33,465 bases of DNA, taken from positions 164,808-198,272 of the forward strand of contig NPFB01000095.1 of assembly GCA_014084085.1 (NCBI GenBank), given 5' to 3'. Below are positions 1-9,253 of the stretch, in pieces. Position 1 is the stretch's first letter. Each line of letters opens with the position of its first letter. The translations under genes were made by a program, and so were the position numbers. The DNA comes from Hondaea fermentalgiana. Taxonomy: Eukaryota; Sar; Bigyra; Thraustochytrida; Thraustochytriidae. Under the pieces are notes generated by a model, which ran no database searches, had not been told where the DNA came from, and was given only the letters and a program-made list of their open reading frames with translations.

Positions 1-515
1 GGCGGGAAGCGCCGCTCGGCCGAGACCGCCGCCACGAATAACAACCATGGTGCAAGGTGTGGTCTGCTGTAGTACACGTAGCAAACTTTGGAGGATGTGG
101 CCGCTGCGCTTGGCGACAAGAAGCGAGCGAGCGAAAGCAGCGACGCAGGAAGGAAGGAAGGAAAGCAGCCGTGACGAGGAGCTAGCTGGCTTGCCTTTGG
201 ATACATTTTATTGAAATTGAACGAGTGAGTTCAATCGAGCGAGTTTGCGAGTGGTTCTGACGTTGATGACGATGGAGGTGATGATGGCGACGACAATGAC
301 AACGACCGAGAAAGGGGTCGGCGCACACTTGCACGAAAAAGCAATAAGATTATGCTGCGCTGCGCTCGCACGAGCGAATATTGGCTGGCTGGCTGGCTGG
401 CTGACTGAAAAGATCAAGACGCGCAAGTGAAGCAGCCCTAGGCCAATACAACTATGGTCAACCAAAGTAGAACCCAAGGCCAATACTATATGATTTTTAA
501 AGAATAAAGAAATCT
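1..515. other. Spacer at left edge, 3' flank of the CFAP99-like gene
   Basis: No convincing gene. A 55-codon open frame on the plus strand (47-214) starts with a good ACCATGG context but its product has no recognisable features. GGAAGGAA-type repeats lie near 148-164 and a (GGCT)5 tract at 383-402. On the minus strand an AATAAA (TTTATT at 207-212) lies about 300 bases past the stop of the CFAP99-like gene and could be its polyadenylation signal, but the distance is long and the signal used by this organism is unknown. Confidence 0.4.
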
Positions 516-2921
516 TCATCGCGACGCAGCAGCCTTCGATCTTGCAACGTCGAGATGCGACTGCTTCATACGAGTTGCATATGGGTTGATCCCATCAAGC
601 TTGTCCTGTGCACGACGATACCGGACATGCTCGTCTTGAACATTAGCGCGCTTGGCCTGGAAAACGGCAAAGTTCTTGGCCTTGGTTTTCTCGCGCGCAG
701 ACTCCAATGAAGCCGCGGCGTCGGCCTTGGCCTGTCGCTGCAACGCGGCCTGCCGTCGCGAATAATCCTTGCGGACATTGAGATCGCGAGCTTTAATGTC
801 CTCGCTCGCCTTGGAATCGAGCTGGGCCCTCCGCTGGGTCTCGCGCGCTTTTCTCTCGGCGCCCTTAAGAAACTCCTCGTACGCCTTGGCTTCAACCTGA
901 TCCTTGGCAGCGCCCAAAAACATGTTCCGCTTCTGAAGACGCTCCTCTTCCTCCTGCAGAGTACGAATTTCCGCCTCGCGCGCAGCGCGGACATTTGCAA
1001 GGTGGTCCACGAGCTTAAGTTTTGCCTCATCCCGTAATTCCTGCTCCAAGCGCTGCCGCTCGGCATCACGCTCGCGCTGCTCTCGTCGCGCCTTTCGATT
1101 GGCCGCGCACGCGGCTTCCCGAGCGCGTCGGATCTCGTCCAGCCGTTTGCGCATTGCCTTCTCCTTTTCAACCTTGCTTGTGATAATTTTGCGCCGCATC
1201 TGGTCCTTTTCCTTGGCGTACTTGGCCTCATTCATCGCTAGTCGCTCGCGCAGTTCAACGAGTGACATTTCCTCCAAGAGACCGTGGCCACCGCTCTTCG
1301 TCGGGTCGAAATGCTTCACGCGAACCACAGGGACTCGTTCCAGGGCGCGAATTCTCCGAATCAAGTCGTTGCGACGCTCCTGCTCCTTCTCGTCCTCGAT
1401 GCGCTTCTGCTCTTCGAGCCGCTTTTGCTCCTCTCGCGTCTCGCGCATTTGCTCGCGCTTTTGAGCAGCAATCTTTTCGCGTTCAATCCTTGGAATGTCG
1501 CGACGACTCGCCACCTCGGTGACACGGGCACGATTTTCCTCCACGTGCTCCTCCTTTCGTTGTTCGGCATGGGCCTGAATCACCTTGCTCTCTTCATTCA
1601 TTTTGGCCGCAACGCGCCGATTCTCTTCGATCTTGCGCTCATGAGCAAGCCGGGCTTGCTCTTGCGAAAGCGTGCTTGCCATTCGTCTCTCCTCGACAGC
1701 ACGAAGACGCTTGCGCTCATCTTCCTCCCGCTGCTGCGCTTGCCAGGCATAAAATTCGGTCGAGTCTCTCAGATCTTCCTCATACGCGCGCAACAGATCA
1801 GCCTCCTGCTCGCGCTTCTTCTTGTACAATGCGTCTTCTCGAAGAATGGCTGCGGCGTTCAGCTTTACGCTTCCTTCCTGAGCATCAAACTCGGGAACGG
1901 GCTTGGCGCGAAACTTCTTGTTCATGATCTTGCTTAGCTCGCGCTCCTGAGCCTCCACGGCCTTGGTCAGCGTGTCTTTGGTCTCACAGAGTCGAAACGA
2001 TTCGTCCTTTTCGTATTTACGCCGCGTCTCCTCTGCGGCGCGCTCTCGTGCAGCTTCTCGTTCTGCTTCAATGTCTGCTAGCGTACGATCATTTAGCGAT
2101 GCTGGCACAGGGTTAGCCGTCACGCATTGCTTAATTTTCATAGGCTCGGGGACTCGCACAGGCCGCGCAGCGGTAATGTTGAACGGCCGTGGAATTGTAG
2201 GCGGCTTCCTCCACACGTCAGGGACCCCGCTCGCTCCCGTAGCTGCATTCTTCTCCGCTTCGGCTTGTCGCTGCGCCATGCCAAAAGCAGCTTCGCTCAG
2301 CTCTTCACACAGCTCATCAGCTTGTGACTTTGCGCGTTCCACGCCTGCAATCACGGTATCTTCGATGAAACGCAAATCATAGTATTCAATCCATTTGTCT
2401 TTGACCCATTTCTCCAACGTAGCCTTGTCGAAAATGTACGAGAGGAAGACGTGCATTTTCTCGGCAGATTGCGAGCGCACTAAGCGGGCAAAGGCGGGAA
2501 AACCGAGCTCATCGAGTCGCAAGAGGGCCAGATACGAGAGTACCATGTACTTGGTGTAGTCGCCTCGCGAGGTGGTCGCGCCATTGTTAAAGTAAAAGCT
2601 TGTGATGAGCGTCTTAAGAATAGCTTTGTAGCGCACGCAGCCGTACAGGACCTGCTTCACAAACTCTTTGTCACCTGGAACGAGATCGTTTCGCTTGTCG
2701 AGTGTGTTTTGCGCGTGCGAGTCAAGCGTGTTTACAACAGGGTCAAAGCCTTTAAGCGTCTCCTCGCACAAACTCACGAGCGCCCCCGCGCTCAGGCCGT
2801 CGACGCTCTTTTTGCTTGCTGTCAGCGCCGTCGGCGACCTGCTCTTGCTGGATGCCAACATGCTCGCTCGTGTTTGCTCCCCCTCGAGCTCTCTCCCGCC
2901 TGAGGCAGAATCGGACATCAT
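516..2921 (-). CDS. CFAP99: CFAP99-like cilia- and flagella-associated coiled-coil protein
   Basis: The predicted protein has about 801 residues from the first ATG (2921; a second ATG follows at once at 2918). Residues 49-205 form a globular helical region with the pattern I associate with the CFAP99 N-terminus: a YGC..YK segment, a YLALLRLDELGF segment, SQ..EKM..FLSYIF, then W..D.W..YY. From about residue 285 to the end it is a very charged Glu/Arg/Lys/Gln coiled coil. CFAP99 is an axonemal protein of motile cilia; its biochemical role is poorly known. The coding frame remains open upstream of the ATG but has no earlier ATG. It diverges from an EF-hand gene, and a dynein light chain lies nearby, which fits a flagellar role. 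Assignment is from remembered family pattern; the coiled coil alone would not be diagnostic. Confidence 0.7.
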   Translation of the reverse strand: MMSDSASGGRELEGEQTRASMLASSKSRSPTALTASKKSVDGLSAGALVSLCEETLKGFDPVVNTLDSHAQNTLDKRNDLVPGDKEFVKQVLYGCVRYKAILKTLITSFYFNNGATTSRGDYTKYMVLSYLALLRLDELGFPAFARLVRSQSAEKMHVFLSYIFDKATLEKWVKDKWIEYYDLRFIEDTVIAGVERAKSQADELCEELSEAAFGMAQRQAEAEKNAATGASGVPDVWRKPPTIPRPFNITAARPVRVPEPMKIKQCVTANPVPASLNDRTLADIEAEREAARERAAEETRRKYEKDESFRLCETKDTLTKAVEAQERELSKIMNKKFRAKPVPEFDAQEGSVKLNAAAILREDALYKKKREQEADLLRAYEEDLRDSTEFYAWQAQQREEDERKRLRAVEERRMASTLSQEQARLAHERKIEENRRVAAKMNEESKVIQAHAEQRKEEHVEENRARVTEVASRRDIPRIEREKIAAQKREQMRETREEQKRLEEQKRIEDEKEQERRNDLIRRIRALERVPVVRVKHFDPTKSGGHGLLEEMSLVELRERLAMNEAKYAKEKDQMRRKIITSKVEKEKAMRKRLDEIRRAREAACAANRKARREQRERDAERQRLEQELRDEAKLKLVDHLANVRAAREAEIRTLQEEEERLQKRNMFLGAAKDQVEAKAYEEFLKGAERKARETQRRAQLDSKASEDIKARDLNVRKDYSRRQAALQRQAKADAAASLESAREKTKAKNFAVFQAKRANVQDEHVRYRRAQDKLDGINPYATRMKQSHLDVARSKAAASR

Positions 2922-3403
2922 CGCCTCGGAGCGCGCCTCTCGATCGAGCGCGTTTCCTCGCGGCGCGCGCAAAAGCGCGGTCTTAGCGCGTCGTCTTCTC
3001 TCAAAGAGACACCGCTCTCAACATTTTCGAGGCCGCCAAGCCTACCTAGCCTTGGAGTCACATATCCGTTAGTACACACCTTTCCGTCGCTGCTGGGCAC
3101 TGCCATCGATGCCAACCAAGAGGATAGATTCATGGCTGACCTGAGAAGAGTTTGCGATTCTTTACATTTAAACCTCGACAACGGAGAGGAGGCCAAGGGG
3201 GGAAAGGTGGCCTCGAAGCACGTTAGGTGTGTGTTATTCTGCTTTGGAAGCTATCACGGGCCGCTTAGTCATTTATTGGCCAAGACTTTACCAACGTCTG
3301 CAAACTCGGAGCCAGAGAGCTCGGCGACTGTCTTCAGCTGCAGCAGGGGCAGCAGAAACGTGGACAAAGCAGTCGCTCAGCGGGTGGGGTTTATCACCAA
3401 AAG
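2922..3403. promoter_or_regulatory. Bidirectional promoter region between CFAP99-like and EF-hand genes
   Basis: About 480 bp separate the two divergent starts, so both promoters and 5' leaders must lie here unless upstream exons exist. The frame of the EF-hand gene stays open upstream of its first ATG back to a TAG at 3266-3268, and another plus-strand frame opens at an ATG at 3132, with possible GT donors near 3222-3228. A spliced 5' exon for the EF-hand gene is therefore possible but not shown. No clear TATA element was seen. Confidence 0.45.
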
Positions 3404-6400
3404 ATGCCTCGAGCAGATGCCCTGCACGTAGCATCGCTGGGGAGGCTTGGTTTTGCGCCTGCCAGCCCCGATCGCAGCAGAGGCAACAATATTAACAGTA
3501 AACGCGCGCTGCACGCAGGCAAAGCGAACGCTGCTGCAGGCAAACGGACGCAACAGTGTCTGGACAATTTGCGCGAAAAAATTAGAGGCCAGTTGCAAAG
3601 TGAGGTCACGGATATCGTCGACAACGACGCCAAAGGAGACGCGCGTGCCGGCGTGCTCTCGGCGACAACGTCGCGAGTCTTTGGTAGGCTACGCTCAGCA
3701 ATCTCTTCAGTAGCAGGCCAGCGTCCCGCCAAAGAGAACTGCGCACTGCATCGCATTGCAAGCAGGTTCGAGTATTATGCCGTGAAACCGCGCGTTAATG
3801 GTGGCGCGTCGGCCTCAGGTGCGCCTCTCCGGAGACCTTATCTTGACCGCGCTGGAATTCGGCGAATGCTCGCTCACGTCCAAGGAAAACAATCGGTAAA
3901 GCTCGTGAGCGCGGTCATGGATACTCTCGATACACACCACAATGGCAGAATTTACTTTGACGAATTTGTGAGCTTTGCTTCGTATGACAGAAGCGAACTC
4001 GCAGAGATTGCCATACGACTACGTCGCAAGCTCAAGAATGGCGCTAAATCAAGCCTCTATCATTGCTTTGGCCTCGTCGCTGATCCAAAGTCGCAGCTCG
4101 TGTCCTCTTCGTTAGTGCTGACGCTCATTGATGAAAAGCTTGACTTTCAGCTAACGCCTGGAGAGGCCAACTGGATCGCGGCTCGTATTGGCCCAGCGCT
4201 AGCGAATTTCAAGCGTTTCCTCAAGTCAAATGTGCAGGATCTGATGAGGAGTTGGACCCTAGAGGACCATTGGGTGTCCGATATTGCTCTCTCGGTGTCG
4301 ACGAAGCAAGCTCTGGAGCATGAGTCGCGCGGACTCACACCTGTGCAAGTCTCGGCAAATCTTGACTGCGCTGCAACCACTGTCAAATCTCTTCCCAAAT
4401 TTTGGGCAAGACTCGCGCAGGTAGGGGACCCAAGCGCCAGGAACGGAGGTGAAAGCGATGGCACGAGTGAAGAGTCAGAGACTGATTCTGGATCTGAAGA
4501 CGACGATGTTGATGGTGCGGGAAGTGCGTCAGAAGAAGAATATCACAACGACGACGACGACGGCGAAGAAGAAGAAGAAGGGAAAAGCAATGTTTCTGAC
4601 GACTCCGACGCCGATTCAGACTTTGCGCACAGCAGAAAGGTTCGATCGCCATTAGCCAAGCGAAAAAGCTCGCGTCGACGGCAGAAACACAGGGCGAGAA
4701 GCCGTGCGAACCGAGCCGTCGAGAGAAGAGAGGCACCAGTAACGCAGCTTGAGATTGCACAAAGCAAAACAGATGCTGGACTTGTGGCGGATGGGTTTGT
4801 TTGCGTCGAGACACCGCTCAATGGTCATCGTATATTCGACCGCAAGCCATCGTTCCTGTGGATCAAGAAAGAAATGCTTCGCTACGATGCAAATGCGGCC
4901 CCGGACGCTGTTCTCGAGCTTGCCGTCACCATTGGGAGAGCGACAAAGCTTACATCGCCAATCTGGGCTCCGCCCAGTCGTGGATTCAAGCGCCTTGCTT
5001 TCAACTTTGGCCCTGCAGGTAGACAGGTTGCGAATGGCAAGCATGGCGAAGAACCTTATGCTGGAGGCACGCGTGCTCTTGACTGTTTCCTTTGGTATCG
5101 CAAAGCAGACGCAACCTATGCACGAGAATACCTTGCAGATCTGCGCACAAGTAGACTCGTGGCGCGGGGCCCAGATGATAAGAGTCTGCAAGCTAGATTG
5201 CGCGAGCGCGTCCGTGCTCAGGTTGCAGAGTTGCGCAAGTCGCAGGGTGCTCGCTTTGACCCTGCAGATATACTCGACGCGGTGGCTCCGCACTCGGACC
5301 GACTCAAAAAGCGTCAGTTTGTCCAGGGAATGAGTAAATTGGGAATCCAGCTCTCGATCTCTGATTTGGCGGCCATTTTCGACAAGCTCGATATGTTTGG
5401 GGCCAATTATGTGTTGCGCGAAGACGTGATTGACTTTTTCGAACTCTCGGACAAAGAGCTCGAGTCGATTCTCATGCAGCTGAGGGCTTTTCTGCGTCGC
5501 TCCAAGCGCAAGGGTGAGAGCCCCATGCAGATTTTTCGAGAACTCGACGCTAATGGCAACGGAAAGCTCTCCGCTCGCGAGCTGCACAAGCTCTTGCGGC
5601 AAATGGGCATTCTGGCCTCACTTGCGGAGGCCCAGCGGCTCATCGACCGCATGGACACGAATGAAAATGGCGCCGTGGACATGGACGAATTTCTCGACTT
5701 TGTTCAACGAGGCAGCATCCTCGGCGGCAGCAGCGCGAGAGCAGCTAAGATCTCTTCCAATGTTCGCGATGCAGCTCGCACGTTACACGCAATATCGCGG
5801 AAACAAGCGCATCTCGGTACCGATTCCGGACGACTTTCGAGCAAGCTGGATACGCGACACGCATGGCAGCGGCTCTTGGGACCCAGCGACGAGTATGGCA
5901 CAATCCTCACGGCGGGTCGTGTCCGACGCATCTTACAGAAGCGAGGTCTTCGACTGCGGATGGAAGAGGTTCAGACCTTGCTGCGGGCTTTGGAACCTGC
6001 CTTCGAGAGAGTTGGAGGACTGACTTTTCCGAGCTTCGATAGCTTTGTGAGGCTCTCAGAACCGGTCGAGAATATTGAAGGCTTGTGGAACGACGACGGC
6101 GAAGACGCCAATGCTGATGTAGCGAGAGACGCGGACGCAGGCTCAGGGACCTCGGCGGATCTACGCTTTCGCTCTGCGCTGGCAAACCTCCATGCTGACC
6201 TGAGCATGATGGCTGTGTCTGAGGATATCGATGATGCAGGTCTGTTCGAACTCCTGTTTCCAAGTGCTGGCGTCGGCAAGGTCTTACGTCAGCAATTTCT
6301 CCAAGGTTTGGATCACGTTGGCGCGTTGTCACGATTCCGTGCCGCCAGTGATCGCGATCGCCTTGCCAACGTCTTTGATTGTGATCGTGATGGAATGGTA

Positions 6401-8605
6401 TCTGTGCATGATCTCAGTCGATTTCTCCACGACAGCGAATGTGGTTTGGGACAGCTCATGCATCGCTCAAAAGATGAAGAGGACGAAGAGGATGACGATG
6501 CAAGTAGCAGGGCTTCATCGTCTTTTACTGAAAATGATCGAGGTGACTGGCTTGCAACAGAGCCAAGTCCGAGACGAGACCGCCAAGTGCGAGGTCGACG
6601 CGCTGGGCAGTCATCCAGCGCGTCATCCCCCAAAAGACATAGAAGCCCAGATGGGCGTGGCAGCGAGAAAGACGAAACCTGGTCCCATTCGGGGAGTGAA
6701 GGGGAAGAAGAAGAAGAAGCACGAAGTGACGAAGACGATCTCACAGGCGTCGAGCTAGCAAGCAATCTTATTGCAAGCGACGTGCGCAAAAGCTGGCTTT
6801 TGCATCTTGATTCAATGTACGTTGATTCAGCTCCTTCAGGTGCTGGAAGTCACAGAAATCATGGCGTCGCACGCGCCGAGAAAGCAATCAATGTGCAGCT
6901 ATTGCAAGCTGCAGCGGAGTCAGCTGCTCGCGAACACGGTGGGCCGCTGAGACTTCGCAAGCGTTTTTCCAAGCTCGACACGGCAGGCCATGGCACGATT
7001 TCCAAAAAAGCTTTTGCTACCGTTCTTCGACGTGTAAAACTTGAGATCCCGCGCTCAGAGCGCGATGCTCTTCAGAGTATTTTACTCATCAAGACTGGAC
7101 AGCGCTCGCGGAGGGTAGACTACGAGCTCTTTTGCGACATTGTCGAGCGATCGAGTGAGATTCGTGGCCATGGCGTGGACCGCGTGCATCAGCGCCTTGG
7201 TGCGCTCTTTCAACACGTCGACGCGCGCCCCATCATGGAGACGTTTGACCGCAAGGGTGAGGGGTCGCTTAGCACGCCCGATTTCCAGCGCGCCCTCGAT
7301 CTTTGCGGTGTGAGGATTTCCAAGTTTGACTGGAGTGTGTTGCGGCCTCAGCTTGCACAAGATGGTCGCATCAATTATATCGCGCTCTGCGAAATGATCG
7401 AGACCGCGGATCTTGCCCAACCACTCGCAAAACGTCGGAACCGTAAGCCGGACGAAGTGCGACTATTTCGTGCTCTTGCAGAGCATCGCGGTGCTCTTGC
7501 AGATGCGACAGCATCGACGGACTTGCGTCGAGTCTTTGAAGTATATGACGAGCCTGGTCTTGGAGTCATCCCCGTTTCAGAGGCTGTCTCGGCGTTGCGA
7601 GACCTGGTGCAGCAATGTCAACTCCAGGGTTTGGTCCCGCTCGAGCTTTTGCGGAGTGTCGCAACAAGATATGTAGCAAAAGAGGACCAGTTCGACTATC
7701 TCGCGTTCTGTAGCGCATTCGATCATTCCGCCGTCCACGTGGCCGACCACGATGTCTTTTTGCGCGGACTAGGCGAGCAGATTCGCGCGGGCTTTGAGAC
7801 GACTGGGCTCTCATTTCACCAAGCCATGGCTCGGTATGATCCAGAAGGCACTGGGAAGCTCTCGCGGTATGCGTTTCGTCGTAGTATTCGTCACGATCTT
7901 GGCGTGCGCGTTGCAGAGCATGAGTTGGCATGTTTGATGGATTTGGCCGAAACTCACGCCGACGGTCTCGTCGATTATCTCGAACTTGAGAAGAAGATGA
8001 GTCTGCAGGAACACGCACTCGTAGGAGCGTCCTTAGTCCGTCAGCGCGAAGTCGTCGATGCATTGCGCCGAGCAATCGACAAGAGGCGTCGAAAGGACCC
8101 GTTTTTTGACTTGCGCAAATGTTTTCGATGTCACACGGGCGGACGCAGTGTGGCACGTACGCATGAGTTGACTTCGCTCCTGGGTAATCTTGGCGTCTTT
8201 GTATCTGCCGAGGATGTTTCAGCACTCTGTTCGCACCGAAACGTGCTTACGCTAGACGCATTTGCGCGTTTTGTGGACACGGACGAGACAGAGTGGGACA
8301 TTATCGCGAGTCGCTGCCAGCGGCGCCTGGAAGAGCTCTCGCGGGAGGGCGTAATCTTCTCACGCGAATGTTCATTGCACCGGGCTCCCGAAAACGCAAG
8401 TCCCTCGGGTATTTCGCGTGCACGCTTCGTCGACGTTTGCCGTCGTCTGGGGATGCCTCTGAGCGCTTCGCAGCTGGACCTCGTGCTCCTTCGATTCAAG
8501 GAACCTGGAGGGAGCCAGCTAGTTGCCTTTCGTCCTTTTGTTGACTTTGTGCAAGCTCGTGCCCGCCAAGTCGCCTTGGAAGGCCTTGGCGAGGACTTTT
8601 TCTGA
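3404..8605 (+). CDS. Large multi-EF-hand protein (EFCAB6-like) with a possible MABP-like insert
   Basis: A 1,733-residue single-exon frame. It carries repeated EF-hand pairs; loops with canonical ligands are at residues 176-187, 715-726 and 751-762, and looser ones at 992-1003 and 1282-1293 end in Asp instead of Glu. Many other pairs (for example around 1190, 1500 and 1620) keep the helix-loop-helix look but have lost the ligands, as in large structural EF-hand proteins such as EFCAB6. Residues ~349-445 are a low-complexity stretch, acidic first and then Arg/Lys-rich. Residues ~462-587 form a separate folded region with a P..GF..L.FN spacing and a closing FLWYRK, resembling the MABP beta-prism. 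A second acidic/Ser-rich linker lies at ~1025-1115. Likely a calcium-responsive axonemal or cytoskeletal scaffold, inferred from family and from divergence with the CFAP99-like gene. The exact start is uncertain. Confidence 0.75.
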   Translation: MPRADALHVASLGRLGFAPASPDRSRGNNINSKRALHAGKANAAAGKRTQQCLDNLREKIRGQLQSEVTDIVDNDAKGDARAGVLSATTSRVFGRLRSAISSVAGQRPAKENCALHRIASRFEYYAVKPRVNGGASASGAPLRRPYLDRAGIRRMLAHVQGKQSVKLVSAVMDTLDTHHNGRIYFDEFVSFASYDRSELAEIAIRLRRKLKNGAKSSLYHCFGLVADPKSQLVSSSLVLTLIDEKLDFQLTPGEANWIAARIGPALANFKRFLKSNVQDLMRSWTLEDHWVSDIALSVSTKQALEHESRGLTPVQVSANLDCAATTVKSLPKFWARLAQVGDPSARNGGESDGTSEESETDSGSEDDDVDGAGSASEEEYHNDDDDGEEEEEGKSNVSDDSDADSDFAHSRKVRSPLAKRKSSRRRQKHRARSRANRAVERREAPVTQLEIAQSKTDAGLVADGFVCVETPLNGHRIFDRKPSFLWIKKEMLRYDANAAPDAVLELAVTIGRATKLTSPIWAPPSRGFKRLAFNFGPAGRQVANGKHGEEPYAGGTRALDCFLWYRKADATYAREYLADLRTSRLVARGPDDKSLQARLRERVRAQVAELRKSQGARFDPADILDAVAPHSDRLKKRQFVQGMSKLGIQLSISDLAAIFDKLDMFGANYVLREDVIDFFELSDKELESILMQLRAFLRRSKRKGESPMQIFRELDANGNGKLSARELHKLLRQMGILASLAEAQRLIDRMDTNENGAVDMDEFLDFVQRGSILGGSSARAAKISSNVRDAARTLHAISRKQAHLGTDSGRLSSKLDTRHAWQRLLGPSDEYGTILTAGRVRRILQKRGLRLRMEEVQTLLRALEPAFERVGGLTFPSFDSFVRLSEPVENIEGLWNDDGEDANADVARDADAGSGTSADLRFRSALANLHADLSMMAVSEDIDDAGLFELLFPSAGVGKVLRQQFLQGLDHVGALSRFRAASDRDRLANVFDCDRDGMVSVHDLSRFLHDSECGLGQLMHRSKDEEDEEDDDASSRASSSFTENDRGDWLATEPSPRRDRQVRGRRAGQSSSASSPKRHRSPDGRGSEKDETWSHSGSEGEEEEEARSDEDDLTGVELASNLIASDVRKSWLLHLDSMYVDSAPSGAGSHRNHGVARAEKAINVQLLQAAAESAAREHGGPLRLRKRFSKLDTAGHGTISKKAFATVLRRVKLEIPRSERDALQSILLIKTGQRSRRVDYELFCDIVERSSEIRGHGVDRVHQRLGALFQHVDARPIMETFDRKGEGSLSTPDFQRALDLCGVRISKFDWSVLRPQLAQDGRINYIALCEMIETADLAQPLAKRRNRKPDEVRLFRALAEHRGALADATASTDLRRVFEVYDEPGLGVIPVSEAVSALRDLVQQCQLQGLVPLELLRSVATRYVAKEDQFDYLAFCSAFDHSAVHVADHDVFLRGLGEQIRAGFETTGLSFHQAMARYDPEGTGKLSRYAFRRSIRHDLGVRVAEHELACLMDLAETHADGLVDYLELEKKMSLQEHALVGASLVRQREVVDALRRAIDKRRRKDPFFDLRKCFRCHTGGRSVARTHELTSLLGNLGVFVSAEDVSALCSHRNVLTLDAFARFVDTDETEWDIIASRCQRRLEELSREGVIFSRECSLHRAPENASPSGISRARFVDVCRRLGMPLSASQLDLVLLRFKEPGGSQLVAFRPFVDFVQARARQVALEGLGEDFF

Positions 8606-8710
8606 GCCACCTACTCTTCGTGTGCATGAACACCCTTTTACCTTTCCGTGCGTCTGCCTCGTTCCTGTCCATTTGTTTCTTTCTTTGTTCGCTTGGTTGT
8701 TTGCTCAACT

Positions 8711-8743
8711 GCTTGCTTGCTTGCTTGCTTGTTCGCTTGTTTG
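8711..8743. repeat. GCTT/GTTT tetranucleotide microsatellite
   Basis: Consecutive GCTT units followed by imperfect TTGT/TCGC units, located in the spacer after the EF-hand gene. Confidence 0.8.
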
Positions 8744-9011
8744 ATGGCTTGGTTGTTTGCTCGCTCGATCAGTCGACTCGAGAGTGAGGCTCTTCGCCGC
8801 GCTCGCTCGCTGCCCGAACCGAGGTGGGCGCAACGCGAAGTGCACACCGAGGGTGCACACCGTTTTTGTCTCGCCTTGCGAACGGGGACGGGTGGGACGG
8901 GTCAGCTCGCGACAACTCGAGGCGGACGGACGGTTTTGCGCGCTGGAGCATGACGCAGGGCTTGCAAGGGCGCCCCGGGGCCCCGGCATAAAGGCTGGCC
9001 GTCGCCGGGGT

Positions 9012-9050
9012 AGGCAGGCGGCCAGGCAGGCAGGCAGGCAGCAAGCAAGC
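9012..9050. repeat. CAGG microsatellite in RhoGEF leader
   Basis: Tandem GGCA units with one interruption, passing into GCAA units, about 200 bases upstream of the first ATG of the RhoGEF gene. Confidence 0.8.
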
Positions 9051-9253
9051 GCCAGAGGAGAGACGGCGCAGGCAAAGCGCACCGGCCACCGCCAGATTGC
9101 GCTCGCCCGAAGGCTCGCGTGGGAGCGCGCCGCTGCCACGCGACGTCTGGCGACGCGGGGCGACAACGCAGGAGACGAGCTGCGCTGAGACGGGACGATC
9201 GAGGCCCGCGCACGATTCGAGCGCAGCGCGCTTGCGAGAGCTGTGACTCTCCG

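Larger units (their letters stand above)
8606..9253. other. Spacer and 5' leader before the RhoGEF gene
   Basis: No gene supported. It holds a pyrimidine-rich tract with tetranucleotide repeats (8711-8743) and a CAGG/CAAG repeat block (9012-9050). The RhoGEF frame is open upstream from 9254 to about 9119 but without an ATG, so this is probably transcribed leader. Confidence 0.5.

Noticed and set aside
47..214. 55-codon plus-strand frame with a good start context at the left edge
   Set aside because: Too short, no recognisable product, and half of it is encoded by GGAA repeats; kept only as a note.
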